Assembly (NCBI GenBank): GCA_963722295.1
Contig: CAVRLB010000003.1
Location: 62,001 to 126,000 of the forward strand
Direction of reading: 5' to 3'
From: Brooklawnia sp032229645
GTDB taxonomy: Bacteria > Actinomycetota > Actinomycetes > Propionibacteriales > Propionibacteriaceae
Length of the DNA: 64,000 nt
In this document: positions 1 to 8,901 of the stretch, in pieces
Layout of the letters: the number at the start of each line of letters is the position of its first letter
Position numbering within the stretch: the stretch's first letter is position 1
Notes under the pieces: model-generated
What the model was told of the DNA's origin: nothing
Databases searched by the model: none
Seen by the model: only the letters and a program-made list of their open reading frames with translations
Program-made: the position numbers and the translations under genes

Positions 1-376
1 GATCAACGTCGTGACCTCGTTCGGGATCGTCGGAGGAATGACCATGATGTACGGCATGGTGCCCGACACAACCGAGTACGGCGAATGGAAGACCGGTATC
101 CGGGCGGCCGGCTTTATCTCGGCATTCATCACCTTCGCCCTCAAGGTGGGCATGGCAATCGGTATCTCGAGCATCGGATTCGTACTGGATGCGTTCGATT
201 ATGTTGCGGGCGCCGAGCAATCGGCTGGCACCATCACGGCCATCAATGTCTTGATGAACCTGGGCCCGGGAATCCTCGCGCTCGTCTGTGCAGCCGTGTT
301 CCTTAAGTACAAGCTGAACAAAGCGGCCTATTACCAGATTGTGGACGAGGTCGAATCGCGTCACACCGACTCGTGA
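1..376 (+). CDS. GPH-family sugar:cation symporter, C-terminal part
   Basis: The gene runs in from the left edge (frame begins at base 2) and ends at TGA 374-376; only about 124 C-terminal residues are visible. The motif PDTTEYGEWKTGIRAAG matches the conserved YGEWKTG-R-G loop of glycoside-pentoside-hexuronide:cation symporters (MFS_2), inner-membrane carriers that take up sugars or uronides with H+ or Na+. Two or three hydrophobic segments follow, then a short charged tail. The next gene, a zinc dehydrogenase, starts 45 bases downstream on the same strand, so the two may be cotranscribed as part of a carbohydrate-use operon. The substrate cannot be told from this fragment. Confidence 0.85.
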   Translation, partial: INVVTSFGIVGGMTMMYGMVPDTTEYGEWKTGIRAAGFISAFITFALKVGMAIGISSIGFVLDAFDYVAGAEQSAGTITAINVLMNLGPGILALVCAAVFLKYKLNKAAYYQIVDEVESRHTDS

Positions 377-421
377 TCGCTGGACCGAATGCTTAAGCTC
401 AAACGCTAGAAAGGAAAGACC

Positions 422-1441
422 ATGAAGGTAATTGCTTATACCAGGCCCGGGGCGGGAATCGTCGATATTCCGGAACCTCAGATCGCTTCGCCCACCGAAG
501 TCAAGATCAAGATGTCGTATGCGTCCATGTGCGGGTCGGACTTGCACGAATTCGCGGGCGACTTTGACTACTTGCTCCCCGGCGAGGGCCCGGTTCCGGT
601 AGGACATGAGGGATCCGGCATCATCGCGGAACTCGGACCGGATGCCACTGCCAAGGGCCTGAAGGTCGGTGACAAGGTCAGCTTCTATTTCAACAACTAT
701 TGCGGTACTTGTCATTGGTGCCGCAATGGGCAGGAGCAATTCTGTTCGAACGTCGAAATCCGGATGGCCTATATGGCGGATTACATCGTCATGGATGAGC
801 AGCAGGTCTTCAAGCTCAAAGACGACGCAGACCTCGTCGCTGCTTCGATCATCGAACCGGTGAGCATCTGTTTGCGCGGTCTCGACCTCGCCGCTCCGGT
901 GCCGGGTCAGAGCTTGGCCGTGTTCGGCGGCGGAGGAATCGGTCAGGTAACCGCTCGGCTGGCCGTGCACTCAGGTTGTTCGTCCGTGACTCTTTTCGAA
1001 CCGGTCGCGGCCAAGCGTCAGGTCGCCCTCGATGGCGGTATCCCGTACGCCTTCGACCCGATCACCGACGACGCCTACGAAAAGGCCATGGAGCTCACCG
1101 GTGGACGTGGCTACGACGTCGTCATGGAATGTTCGGGGGCCCAAAGCGCAGTCGAATCGGCCAAGAGGATCGTGTCGCGAGGCGGAACGATCGTCTTGTT
1201 GGCGACCTATAAGCCTGGCGCCGAGTTCACGATGCCGATTCACAAGGCATTCCTGGACGAAATCACCGTAGTCACCGGGGTCATGCAATCGCCCTATATG
1301 TTCCCGCGGTGCGTCGCGCTCTACGACCAACTCGGCTTGGACAAGCTGGCGACGGTATATGGGCCGGAAGATTTCCAGAAAGCCATCGACGACCAATCAA
1401 CCGGAGATACCATCAAGGCAGTCTTCGATTTTACCAAGTAG
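422..1441 (+). CDS. Zinc-dependent alcohol dehydrogenase (MDR superfamily)
   Basis: A 339-residue medium-chain dehydrogenase/reductase expected to oxidise a secondary alcohol or polyol with NAD(P)+ in the cytosol. Catalytic-zinc ligands are visible as C37 (MCGSD) and H62-E63 (GHEGSG), with the later Glu of IIEPVS. The structural-zinc lobe has all four cysteines, C94, C97, C100 and C108. A Rossmann glycine motif (GGGGIGQ) lies near residues 168-174. The start is supported by GAAAGGAAAG just upstream. Closest relatives are sorbitol, threonine or 2,3-butanediol dehydrogenases; the substrate is not resolvable. It sits between a sugar symporter and an epoxide hydrolase, pointing to a catabolic cluster. 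Confidence 0.9.
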   Translation: MKVIAYTRPGAGIVDIPEPQIASPTEVKIKMSYASMCGSDLHEFAGDFDYLLPGEGPVPVGHEGSGIIAELGPDATAKGLKVGDKVSFYFNNYCGTCHWCRNGQEQFCSNVEIRMAYMADYIVMDEQQVFKLKDDADLVAASIIEPVSICLRGLDLAAPVPGQSLAVFGGGGIGQVTARLAVHSGCSSVTLFEPVAAKRQVALDGGIPYAFDPITDDAYEKAMELTGGRGYDVVMECSGAQSAVESAKRIVSRGGTIVLLATYKPGAEFTMPIHKAFLDEITVVTGVMQSPYMFPRCVALYDQLGLDKLATVYGPEDFQKAIDDQSTGDTIKAVFDFTK

Positions 1442-1455
1442 AGACAGACTCGCTT

Positions 1456-1499
1456 CTTTCAATGGCTCGGCCCCGGCGGCGGGACCGGGTCATTGAAAG
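1456..1499 (+). promoter_or_regulatory. Intercistronic hairpin overlapping the next ribosome binding site
   Basis: Bases 1456-1474 can pair with 1481-1499 (18 of 19 positions, counting G-U pairs) around a six-base loop. The outer strand begins CTTTCAATG and returns as CATTGAAAG. There is no T-run, so it is not a classical terminator. The 3' arm ends inside the purine-rich ribosome binding site (about 1495-1507) of the epoxide hydrolase, so the fold could limit its translation or mark an RNA-processing site between the two cistrons. Function is inferred. Confidence 0.5.
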
Positions 1500-1512
1500 G
1501 GAAGGCAATAAC

Positions 1513-2676
1513 ATGACCAGCGAACCATTCAAGGTGCACGTTTCCGATGAAGACCTTGCGGATTTGCAATCACGGCTGGAGAAGACCCGGTTGGCCGACG
1601 ATTTCGCCAATGACGATTGGAGCTACGGCACCAACGGCGACTATCTTCGCGAACTGCTCGACTATTGGATCAATGATTTCGACTGGCGCGCGCAAGAAGA
1701 TCAGATCAACGAGCTGCCGAACTTTCGCACGACGATAGAGGGCATGCCCATTCACTACCTCCATCAAAAGGGGAAAGGACCTCATCCGATTCCGCTCATC
1801 ATGAGCCACGGCTGGCCCTGGACCTTCTGGGATCTGAAGAAGGTCATCGGACCGCTCACCGATCCCGCCGCATATGGCGGGGATCCCGTAGACGCCTTCG
1901 ACGTGGTCGTTCCGTCACTGCCCGGGTTTGGATTCTCGGTTCCTCTTCGGACCACCGGAATCAACTACTGGCGCACCGCCGATCTGTGGGAAAAGCTGAT
2001 GCGCGATGAACTCGGCTACGACAAGTTCGCCGCGCAGGGCGCCGATTGGGGAGCGCTGGTCACCACCCAGCTCGGTCACAAATATGCGGACTCGCTGATC
2101 GGGCTTCACCTTCATTACGTTCTTCCGCTGAAGATCGTCGATATCCAATGGCCCGGGCCCGACGAGTACAGCAAGGACGAAGCGCACTGGTATGCGGAGA
2201 ATGTGCGGCACGACCTGGAAGGATCGGCCTATGTGGCCATCCAAACGACCAGGCCGCAGACCCTCACGTGGGCAATGAACGACTCGCCGATCGGTCTGTG
2301 CGCGTGGATGCTGGAAAAGCGCCGCGAGTGGAGCGATTGCGGAGGTGAGGTCGAACGGCGCTTCACCAAGGACGAACTACTCACCGCGACAATGATCTAC
2401 TGGATCGGCCAGAGCTTCGGCACATCGGCCCGATTCTATTCGGAAGGGCAGCGGAACCCCTGGCGGCCTTCGCACGATCTGACTCCGCAGGTGCAGGTTC
2501 CGACCGGTATCGCCGTATTCCCGAAGGACATCTACAAGATGCCGCGCGCGTACTGCGAGCAGATGTTCAACCTGAAGCGGTGGATGGTCATGCCCGAAGG
2601 CGGGCATTTCGGTTCGATGGAGGAGCCAGAGCTTCTGGTTGCCGAGATCAGGGCGTTTTTCCGGGAATTGCGCTAG
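1513..2676 (+). CDS. Epoxide hydrolase, alpha/beta-hydrolase fold with EHN domain
   Basis: A 387-residue protein of the microsomal-type epoxide hydrolase family, which opens epoxides to vicinal diols through an ester intermediate. The N-terminal about 100 residues form the EHN lid domain. The hydrolase core shows the HGWP oxyanion motif (99-102), the nucleophile D178 in GADWG, and the general-base His H365 in EGGHFG. ATG 1513 is chosen because GAAAGGGAAGG precedes it; a longer upstream reading would run back into the dehydrogenase gene. Natural substrates of such bacterial enzymes are often unknown. It follows the dehydrogenase by 71 bases, separated by a strong hairpin. Confidence 0.9.
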   Translation: MTSEPFKVHVSDEDLADLQSRLEKTRLADDFANDDWSYGTNGDYLRELLDYWINDFDWRAQEDQINELPNFRTTIEGMPIHYLHQKGKGPHPIPLIMSHGWPWTFWDLKKVIGPLTDPAAYGGDPVDAFDVVVPSLPGFGFSVPLRTTGINYWRTADLWEKLMRDELGYDKFAAQGADWGALVTTQLGHKYADSLIGLHLHYVLPLKIVDIQWPGPDEYSKDEAHWYAENVRHDLEGSAYVAIQTTRPQTLTWAMNDSPIGLCAWMLEKRREWSDCGGEVERRFTKDELLTATMIYWIGQSFGTSARFYSEGQRNPWRPSHDLTPQVQVPTGIAVFPKDIYKMPRAYCEQMFNLKRWMVMPEGGHFGSMEEPELLVAEIRAFFRELR

Positions 2677-2749
2677 ATCGCCTGCTGTCGGGTCTGACGG
2701 AGGATCGGGAAGCGACACGCAGCTGCTGTGCGGCAACTCGGTCTTGGAC

Positions 2750-2845
2750 GAAAGTGACTGCCGAAAGTGACTGCCGAAAGTGGCAGCGGCGGCGGGACGT
2801 TCGGCAGCTTGTGTGACTCTCGGCAGCCGCTGCGCGTCAGCGTGA
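2750..2845. repeat. CTGCCGAAAGTG repeat cluster (copy of an intergenic repeat family)
   Basis: The spacer before map carries CTGCCGAAAGTG twice in direct tandem (2758-2781), followed by inverted copies of the same core (TTCGGCAG near 2810 and CTCGGCAGCCGC near 2818). The core CGGCTGCCGAAA / TTTCGGCAGCCG recurs in the spacers near 17.75 kb and 47.1-47.3 kb, suggesting a short interspersed palindromic element like the REP families of other bacteria. Confidence 0.45.
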
Positions 2846-2857
2846 GAGAATCTGCCT

Positions 2858-3634
2858 ATGATCGAGATCCTGAATCCTGCCCAGGTGAGCCAAGCAAGGC
2901 AGACGGGGGCTTTGGTCGCCGACATCCTGCAAACCCTCAAGAAGCGCAGCACGATCGGGACGAATTTGCTGGAGATCGACGGTTGGACCCAGGAGATGAT
3001 CGTCGATGCCGGGGCGCAGTCATGCTATGTCGACTACGCCCCTTCGTTCGGACGCGGCCCGTTCGGGCATTTCATCTGCACGGGCGTCAACGATGCCGTG
3101 CTGCATGGGCTGCCGCGTGACTATGCGCTGGCCGACGGCGATCTGCTGACTCTCGACCTGGCTGTGGTTCTCGGCGGTGTCGCCTCGGACGCAGCCATCA
3201 GCTTCGTCGTCGGCGATGTGCAGCCGCCCGAAAGTCTCGCGCTGATTGATGCCACCGAACGGGCACTGGCCGCAGGCATCGCTGCGGCTCGTCCAGGCAA
3301 GCACATCGGCGACATCTCGCATGCCGTGGGTGCGGTGCTGAAGCAGGAGGGGTATCTCGTCAACACTCAGTTCGGAGGTCACGGCATCGGTTCCACCATG
3401 CACCAAGATCCGCATATTCCGAACGATGGGCTCAGGGGCCGCGGTTTCAAGCTGCGTCCAGGACTGCTACTGGCCGTCGAGCCGTGGGTGATGTCCGACA
3501 CCGCCGAACTCAAGATGGACGATGACGGCTGGACGTTGCGCAGCGTGACCGGTTGCCGCACAGCACACACTGAGCACACCATCGCCATCACCGAGCGAGG
3601 CGCCGAAATCCTCACCCGTCCTCAGCCGGCTTAA
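2858..3634 (+). CDS. map: Type I methionine aminopeptidase
   Basis: A 258-residue MetAP that removes the initiator methionine from nascent proteins. All five metal ligands of the pita-bread fold are in place: D100, D111, H175 (GGHGIG), E208 (VEPW) and E239 (TEH), and the substrate-binding H83 sits in LHGLP. The length fits a plain catalytic domain without the SH3-type N-terminal extension seen in one of the two mycobacterial paralogues. The gene stands alone here, away from the usual ribosomal secY-adk-map neighbourhood, so it may be a second copy; that is inference. Confidence 0.93.
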   Translation: MIEILNPAQVSQARQTGALVADILQTLKKRSTIGTNLLEIDGWTQEMIVDAGAQSCYVDYAPSFGRGPFGHFICTGVNDAVLHGLPRDYALADGDLLTLDLAVVLGGVASDAAISFVVGDVQPPESLALIDATERALAAGIAAARPGKHIGDISHAVGAVLKQEGYLVNTQFGGHGIGSTMHQDPHIPNDGLRGRGFKLRPGLLLAVEPWVMSDTAELKMDDDGWTLRSVTGCRTAHTEHTIAITERGAEILTRPQPA

Positions 3635-3720
3635 CCGGCCCGGAGCTATTGCGTCCGGTCGCGGGTTGAGGCCACCCGCCCGACGGCGCCCGGCTTCGGG
3701 GTGCATGGCATGATCTCAGG

Positions 3721-4536
3721 GTGCTTGCCATTGCGGAAACGCTTCATGTCCAGTCCGAGGCCGCCGTTCACAAGGCCGAGGGTCTTGCCACGCCGGGCCG
3801 ATTTCTCATCTCGGGGATGCTTGCCGGCGCTTACATCGGCATCGGTGTCGTCCTGATGGTGAGCGTGGCCGGCCCGCTCGCCGCAACAGGAGATGGTCTG
3901 ACGAAGCTGATCTCTGGGGTGGTCTTCGGTTGCGCGCTCACATTGACGATCTTCGGCACCGTCGATCTCGCCACCTCGGCCATGATGCAACTGCCGGTCG
4001 GGGTCTACATGCGGGCGCTCAAACCCGGACCCGCGGCGGCTGCACTCGCGTTCATCTTCATCGCGAATTTCCTTGGCGCGGCCGCATTTGCTGCTCTCAT
4101 CGTCGCGTCCGGAGTGCTCCACTCCAATGCACCCGCAGGTGCCATGATCGCGGACATGCTCGCGGCCAAGGCGAATGAAGGGCCATTGGAACTCTTCACC
4201 CGCGGCATCTTGTGCAACGTGCTCGTTGGTCTTGCCATCTTCATGGGCACGCGTGTCACCAGCGAAGTAGCCCGAATCGGGCTGACCTTCATCGCGATCA
4301 CCCCGTTCATCAGTTCCGGCTTCGAGCACGTGATCGCCAATATGACCACCTTCATGATCGGCTTCTTGACCTCGGATCCCAATGCCACTCTCGCATCCTT
4401 CGGCTCCAATATGGCCTGGGTGGGGCTGGGGAATCTGGTGGGCGGCAGTGTTGTCATCGGTCTCGGATACTGGATGATCGCAGGCTCGCCGCGAGTGGAT
4501 CGCCACGTGCCCGAACTATCCGGAATGGCCGCCTGA
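3721..4536 (+). CDS. Formate/nitrite transporter (FNT) family channel
   Basis: A 271-residue membrane protein of the FocA/NirC family, pentameric channels passing formate, nitrite, lactate or hydrosulfide. Six hydrophobic segments are visible. The family signatures RGILCNVLV (around residue 160) and GFEHVIANM (around residue 200, carrying the central pore histidine) are intact. GTG 3721 is the only reasonable start and has a weak ribosome binding site (CTCAGG). No pyruvate-formate lyase or nitrite reductase gene is adjacent, so the substrate is open; in a propionic fermenter formate export would be plausible. Confidence 0.9.
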   Translation: MLAIAETLHVQSEAAVHKAEGLATPGRFLISGMLAGAYIGIGVVLMVSVAGPLAATGDGLTKLISGVVFGCALTLTIFGTVDLATSAMMQLPVGVYMRALKPGPAAAALAFIFIANFLGAAAFAALIVASGVLHSNAPAGAMIADMLAAKANEGPLELFTRGILCNVLVGLAIFMGTRVTSEVARIGLTFIAITPFISSGFEHVIANMTTFMIGFLTSDPNATLASFGSNMAWVGLGNLVGGSVVIGLGYWMIAGSPRVDRHVPELSGMAA

Positions 4537-4641
4537 CCTGCTCGGGCCGGACGCCACCACAGGCCTCGGGCCGGCCAGATTGTCTCGTCCTTGGGCAGTG
4601 AGCCGTCGTAAGGACCCCCGATGGATTATCGCTGCGCCGGT

Positions 4642-5211
4642 TTAGTCCACGAGAGAGGTGGGTGTGAAGCTCACCGGAAATGGGGCCGTGACACAGAAGG
4701 TCTCGTCCGCCGCTGCATGGGCGGTTTCACGATAGGCCCCGTCGTACAACGCCAACGCCGTGACGGATGGTTCATCGGGGTCGACGAGCCAGTAGTGCGG
4801 GCATCCGGCGCGCTGCAGGCGCTCCCTTTTCAGCATGAGGTCGACTCCCCGAGTGGAGGGGGATAGCACCTCGACGGCGAGGAGGGGAGCAGTGGGCAGA
4901 TCGCGTTCCGTAAAGTCACTCATCGGCGCCGCGATCAGATCTGGCTGGATGACCGTGTCGTTGGCGAGGACGACATCGAACGGGGCGAACAGCACCTCGA
5001 GCTCGTCCGCCGCGGCGGCATGAAGAATCAGGTGCAGGCGCGCCGCCACGCGTTGATGAAGGTGACGCGGAGAAGGGCTCACGATCAGCACGCCGTCGAT
5101 AAGTTCGTAGCGATGGCCATCGTCACTGGGCATCGCTTCCAAATCGGCGCGCGTGAGTGCCCTGCCGTAAGGCAGGAAGCTGGACGCGTCGGCTGTGGTC
5201 ATATGAGTCAT
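4642..5211 (-). CDS. Uma2 family (DUF820) PD-(D/E)XK-like protein
   Basis: About 189 residues with the Uma2 pattern: RYELIDGVLIVSPSP near the N-terminus, DVVLANDTVIQPDLIA in the middle and PLLAVEVLSPSTRGVD, supplying the E...D...EVLSPS residues of the restriction-endonuclease-like fold. Uma2 proteins are abundant in cyanobacteria and Actinobacteria and their role is still unclear; nuclease activity is inferred from fold only. I chose ATG 5211 because AAAGGG lies about nine bases upstream; the frame is open to a GTG at 5238. It is convergent with the FNT gene and has no toxin-antitoxin-like partner. Confidence 0.8.
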   Translation of the reverse strand: MTHMTTADASSFLPYGRALTRADLEAMPSDDGHRYELIDGVLIVSPSPRHLHQRVAARLHLILHAAAADELEVLFAPFDVVLANDTVIQPDLIAAPMSDFTERDLPTAPLLAVEVLSPSTRGVDLMLKRERLQRAGCPHYWLVDPDEPSVTALALYDGAYRETAHAAADETFCVTAPFPVSFTPTSLVD

Positions 5212-5350
5212 GGTAATCGGCCCTTTCATCCATGTCACCGATTCAACCCCCTACTCATCGGCGCGGAACGAGGAACTTCGTAGCTGTGGATAACTCAACT
5301 CGATATTCGGCACCGGAGCCCCCGTGGAGGGCGTCGAGTAGCGTGGGCAC

Positions 5351-6130
5351 ATGATGGCTACGCAGACAATCGGATTCCTCGGCACCGGAGAGATCTCGGC
5401 GGCCATGGTGACCGGACTGGCGGGTGCGGCAGGCGCGCCCGAGCGCATCATGGTTTCCCCGCGCAGCGCGGACATCTCGGCGCGGCTGGCCACGGAGTTC
5501 CCCGGCACCGTCACGGTGGCGGAATCGAACGCCCAGGTGGCCGCTGCCTCAGACATCGTCGTGCTGGCGGTCCTTCCCCACCAATTGCACGAGGCGCTGG
5601 CCGGCCTCCGGTTCCAGCCCGAGCAGCTGGTGATCAGCTTGCTGGCAGGTGTCGCAATCGCCGATATCGCTGCAGCGGCGGACACCGACGTTCCTATCGT
5701 GCGGGCCGTGCCGATGCCAGCGGTGGCCAGGCGCGACTCCGTTACGGTGATGGCGCCGCCCGAACCGCGTGCCAGGGCCGTCTTCGACCTCTTGGGTGGG
5801 ACCTTCGAGCTGGTCGCCGAGCCCGATCTGGCCGTCTACTCAGCGCTTACCGGCACCGTCAGCGGCTTCTACCGCTATCTCGACATCGTCTGCGGATGGG
5901 CAGCCGAACGCGGTGCCACGAGGGATGCAACGGAGCCGTTCGTGCGCGGTCTGTTCGCGAGTCTCGCACCAGCACTGAGGGACTCGAGCGTCGACCTCAC
6001 GCACCTTGTCGAACACTCCGAGACTCCGGGCGGCCTAAACGAAGAGTTGCGCCAAGAGTTCTTCGACGGCAGTTCACCGGCGCTGCGCCAAGCGCTGGAC
6101 GGGCTTTATGAGCGCGTCACTCCTCACTGA
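5351..6130 (+). CDS. Pyrroline-5-carboxylate reductase-like NAD(P)-binding protein
   Basis: A 259-residue protein with an N-terminal Rossmann motif GFLGTGEISAAM typical of ProC/F420-oxidoreductase-type domains, a VLAVLPHQLHEAL segment, and a C-terminal helical part with TPGGLNEELRQEFF that resembles the PGGT signature of P5C reductase. The usual RxMPN motif reads RAVPMPAVA, so the active site has diverged and true proline synthesis is doubtful. Closest fit is the group annotated as ProC-like or NAD(P)-binding domain protein. It starts after a 139-base spacer that holds a single perfect DnaA box (5285-5293). Confidence 0.75.
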   Translation: MMATQTIGFLGTGEISAAMVTGLAGAAGAPERIMVSPRSADISARLATEFPGTVTVAESNAQVAAASDIVVLAVLPHQLHEALAGLRFQPEQLVISLLAGVAIADIAAAADTDVPIVRAVPMPAVARRDSVTVMAPPEPRARAVFDLLGGTFELVAEPDLAVYSALTGTVSGFYRYLDIVCGWAAERGATRDATEPFVRGLFASLAPALRDSSVDLTHLVEHSETPGGLNEELRQEFFDGSSPALRQALDGLYERVTPH

Positions 6131-6202
6131 GCAGAGTGCGAACGACACTCGCGGAGAGCATATCGAGGCAGATCTGATCGTCGACGTCGACAGCTGGGCT
6201 GC

Positions 6203-7978
6203 TCAACCGAGTTGTTCGGCCAGCTCAAGCCAGCGTTCTTCGACCTCGGACGACTCTTGCTGGACGGCCCGAAGCTTCTCGTTCAGCTTGGTCAGGCCCT
6301 CGTAGTCGCTTGGATCGTGAGTGGCCATCTTCTCTTGAAGTTTGGCGCTCTGCCCGGCCAGCCGTTCGAGCTTTCGCTCGGACGCTGCCAACTCCTTGCG
6401 GGCCGCATGCTCCTCGGCGCCGGAGGAGGACTGCTGGCTCATCAGATCCGATGATCGTGAGGCTGAGACCGGTGTCTGAGCGGTGGTTTCCTGCAGGCGC
6501 AGGTATTCGTCCACCCCGCCCGGCACATGCCGCAGCCTGCCGTCGATGATCGCATACTGCTGATCGGTGACCCGCTCGACGAGATAGCGGTCGTGCGACA
6601 CCACGATGAGGGTTCCCGGCCACGAATCAAGCAGATCCTCCATCGCGGCCAGCATGTCGGTGTCGACATCGTTCGAAGGCTCATCGAGAACCATTACATT
6701 GGGTTCGCTCAACAGCACCAGCAGAAATTGCAGGCGGCGCTTCTGGCCGCCTGACAGCTCGCCGACCGGGAGGTGCTGGGAGGAAAATCCCAGGCGCTCC
6801 AACAATTGGGCGGGCGTCAGTTCTTTGCCACCCACCGGATAGCTCGCCCGATGACGCGCCAGCACATCACGCACCAGATCGTCGGTGAGCTCGTCCAGTT
6901 CATGGAACTGCTGGTCGAGCACCGCCAGCTGCACGGTCTTGCCGCGTTTCACCCGCCCGGCAGTCGGTTTGATGTCTCCGGAAATCAGGCCCAGCAGGGT
7001 CGACTTGCCTGCTCCGTTGGCGCCGAGCACAGCGCTGCGCTCGCCCGGTGCGATCTGCCAGGTCACCTGATGCAGGACCTCGCGTCCATCGAAACCAGCG
7101 GACGCGCCGAGCAGATCGACGACATCCTTGCCCAGCCTGGCCACCGCCAGTCGGTCGAGTTCGAGCTTGTCGCGGGGTGGTGGCTCGTTGGCGATGAGTT
7201 CGTTCGCGGCCTCAATGCGGAACCTCGGTTTGGAGGTGCGGGCGGGTGCCCCACGACGCAGCCAGGCTAGTTCTTTGCGCATCAGATTCTGCCGCTTCGC
7301 CTCGGTGGCCGCCGCAATCCGGTCGCGTTCGACTCGCTGCAGCACGTAGGCCGCGTAGCCGCCCTCGAAAGGCTCCACGATCTGGTCGTGTACCTCCCAG
7401 GTGGCGGTGGCGACCTCGTCCAAGAACCAGCGATCGTGGGTCACCACCAGCAGCCCGCCGGCGGTGGGCGCCCAGCGGTTCTTCAGATGGTGGGCGAGCC
7501 AGGTGATGCCCTCCATGTCGAGGTGGTTGGTCGGCTCGTCGAGAGCGACCACATCCCATTCGCCGGCCAGCAAGGACGCCAGGGCAACCCTGCGGCGCTG
7601 GCCACCGCTCAGGGTGCCGACCTTCGTGTCCCAATCGAGGTCGGGCACCAGGCCACCCAGAACGTCACGGATCTTGGGGTCACCGGCCCATTCATATTCA
7701 GGCACGTCACCGACGATGGTGAACCCGACGCTCGCCTGGCCGTCCAGGGTATCGGCTTGATCGAGCACCCCGATCCGAAGGCCACCTCGGCGGGTGACCT
7801 GGCCCGAGTTCGGCTGAATTCGGTCGGACAACATGCCCAGCAACGACGATTTTCCGTCGCCGTTGCGCCCGACGACACCGATGCGATCGCCCTCGTTGAT
7901 ACCGAGGGTCACCGAGTCGAAGACGACCTGCGTCGGGTATTCAAGATGCAGGGCCTCGGCCCCGAGAAGATGCGCCAT
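6203..7978 (-). CDS. ABC-F family ATP-binding cassette protein (Uup/EttA type)
   Basis: A 591-residue soluble protein with two complete ABC cassettes and no membrane segment, the ABC-F layout. Walker A motifs are GRNGDGKSS (37-45) and GANGAGKST; both LSGGQ signatures (LSGGQRRR and LSGGQKRR) and both Walker B DEPTNHLD / DEPSNDVD motifs are present. A short charged coiled-coil C-terminus follows (ARKELAASERKLERLAG), as in Uup. Such proteins act on ribosomes, as translation factors or antibiotic protection factors. The second Walker B has DEPSND instead of DEPTNH. It lies 4 bases after the DUF4191 gene, so they are probably cotranscribed. Confidence 0.9.
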   Translation of the reverse strand: MAHLLGAEALHLEYPTQVVFDSVTLGINEGDRIGVVGRNGDGKSSLLGMLSDRIQPNSGQVTRRGGLRIGVLDQADTLDGQASVGFTIVGDVPEYEWAGDPKIRDVLGGLVPDLDWDTKVGTLSGGQRRRVALASLLAGEWDVVALDEPTNHLDMEGITWLAHHLKNRWAPTAGGLLVVTHDRWFLDEVATATWEVHDQIVEPFEGGYAAYVLQRVERDRIAAATEAKRQNLMRKELAWLRRGAPARTSKPRFRIEAANELIANEPPPRDKLELDRLAVARLGKDVVDLLGASAGFDGREVLHQVTWQIAPGERSAVLGANGAGKSTLLGLISGDIKPTAGRVKRGKTVQLAVLDQQFHELDELTDDLVRDVLARHRASYPVGGKELTPAQLLERLGFSSQHLPVGELSGGQKRRLQFLLVLLSEPNVMVLDEPSNDVDTDMLAAMEDLLDSWPGTLIVVSHDRYLVERVTDQQYAIIDGRLRHVPGGVDEYLRLQETTAQTPVSASRSSDLMSQQSSSGAEEHAARKELAASERKLERLAGQSAKLQEKMATHDPSDYEGLTKLNEKLRAVQQESSEVEERWLELAEQLG

Positions 7979-7982
7979 CCGG

Positions 7983-8750
7983 TCAGCGACCGCGCATTGC
8001 CTTGCGGGAGCCCTTCATATTGGTTGGCAGCGGTCCCTTCGGCACCGGAATGCGAGACTTCATCGCGTCGAGGGCCTTGAGTCTGCTCTGCACCTCGGCG
8101 ATCTCGATGCTGTCCAGCTTGGCGGGCAGCTTTTCGACGTACTTCTGCAGCTTGTCCATCGGCACCTGGCCTTCGCCCTCGCCCATGACGGCGGTATGCA
8201 CCTCAATGCCGTAGAGCACCTGCTGGTGGCGCTTGGTCTCGGTGTTGAGCAGGGACTTCAGCCGGCCCGGATCCCCGTCGCCGACCAGCACCACACCGGG
8301 CGCACCCACGACGCGGTGGATGCAGTCCTGCTGTCGGGTGACCACGATGGCCGGCTGAACAGTCCACTTCTTCTTGTTCAGCATGCCGAGCGGAACCTCG
8401 CCGGCGCCGGGCACCCCTTTGTAGCGAACGTAGGTGGCCTTCTTGGTGCGGTGGGTGAGCATGTAGAGCGCGGCAGTGACGCCGAGCAGAATGCCCATGA
8501 TCAGGCCCCAGATCCAGTAGCCCGTGGCCAGACCGATACCGAGGCCGGCCAGGGTGACGACCAGCCAGGTGCCGATCAGCCAGTAGACCAGCTGTGAGTC
8601 GACCTCGCGGGTGATCTTGAATGACTCGCGGATCTGCTTCCAGGTGTTCCAGTCGCGCGGATTGTCGGAATTGCGCTTCTTCTCGCGCAATGCCTTGGCC
8701 TCAGCCTTCTGCTTCGCAGCCAGCTCCTTGGCCCGCTCGCTCTTCGCCAT
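7983..8750 (-). CDS. DUF4191 membrane protein
   Basis: About 255 residues. The N-terminus is lysine-rich and charged (MAKSERAKELAAKQKAEAK), followed by a two-helix membrane hairpin at about 55-100 and a cytosolic C-terminal domain with GAPGVVLVGDGDP and a basic tail. This is the DUF4191 pattern, nearly restricted to Actinobacteria, where the gene usually sits next to lipoate genes lipA/lipB; here it follows a lipoyl-bearing E2 gene, which keeps that link. The start at 8750 is favoured by a GGAG site; longer readings have no homology-like sequence. Function unknown. Confidence 0.85.
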   Translation of the reverse strand: MAKSERAKELAAKQKAEAKALREKKRNSDNPRDWNTWKQIRESFKITREVDSQLVYWLIGTWLVVTLAGLGIGLATGYWIWGLIMGILLGVTAALYMLTHRTKKATYVRYKGVPGAGEVPLGMLNKKKWTVQPAIVVTRQQDCIHRVVGAPGVVLVGDGDPGRLKSLLNTETKRHQQVLYGIEVHTAVMGEGEGQVPMDKLQKYVEKLPAKLDSIEIAEVQSRLKALDAMKSRIPVPKGPLPTNMKGSRKAMRGR

Positions 8751-8845
8751 GATGCTCCGTCGCTCGTCAATCAAGTAGTCATCGGACGCACCGTCTCGTG
8801 GGCGTCCGGAGATCCATATTACCGGCTGTGCGAGGCGGAAAATAA

Positions 8846-8885
8846 ACGGACGCCATGGGCCGAAGCCCAAGGCGTCCGTCTGGGT
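8846..8885 (-). terminator. Rho-independent terminator after the E2 gene
   Basis: A two-part hairpin, ACGGACGCC with GGCGTCCGT outside and TGGGC/GCCCA around a four-base loop inside, is followed on the minus strand by TTTATTTT (8838-8845). It sits 17 bases after the E2 stop codon and should end that transcript before the DUF4191 gene. The plus strand also has a T-run after the hairpin (8885-8889), so it may work in both directions. Confidence 0.8.
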
Positions 8886-8901
8886 TTTTCAGACGTTCAG
8901 A

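Noticed and set aside
5285..5293. Perfect DnaA box (TGTGGATAA) before the P5C reductase-like gene
   Set aside because: Single isolated copy with no cluster, AT-rich unwinding region or dnaA/dnaN genes, so it is not evidence of a replication origin.
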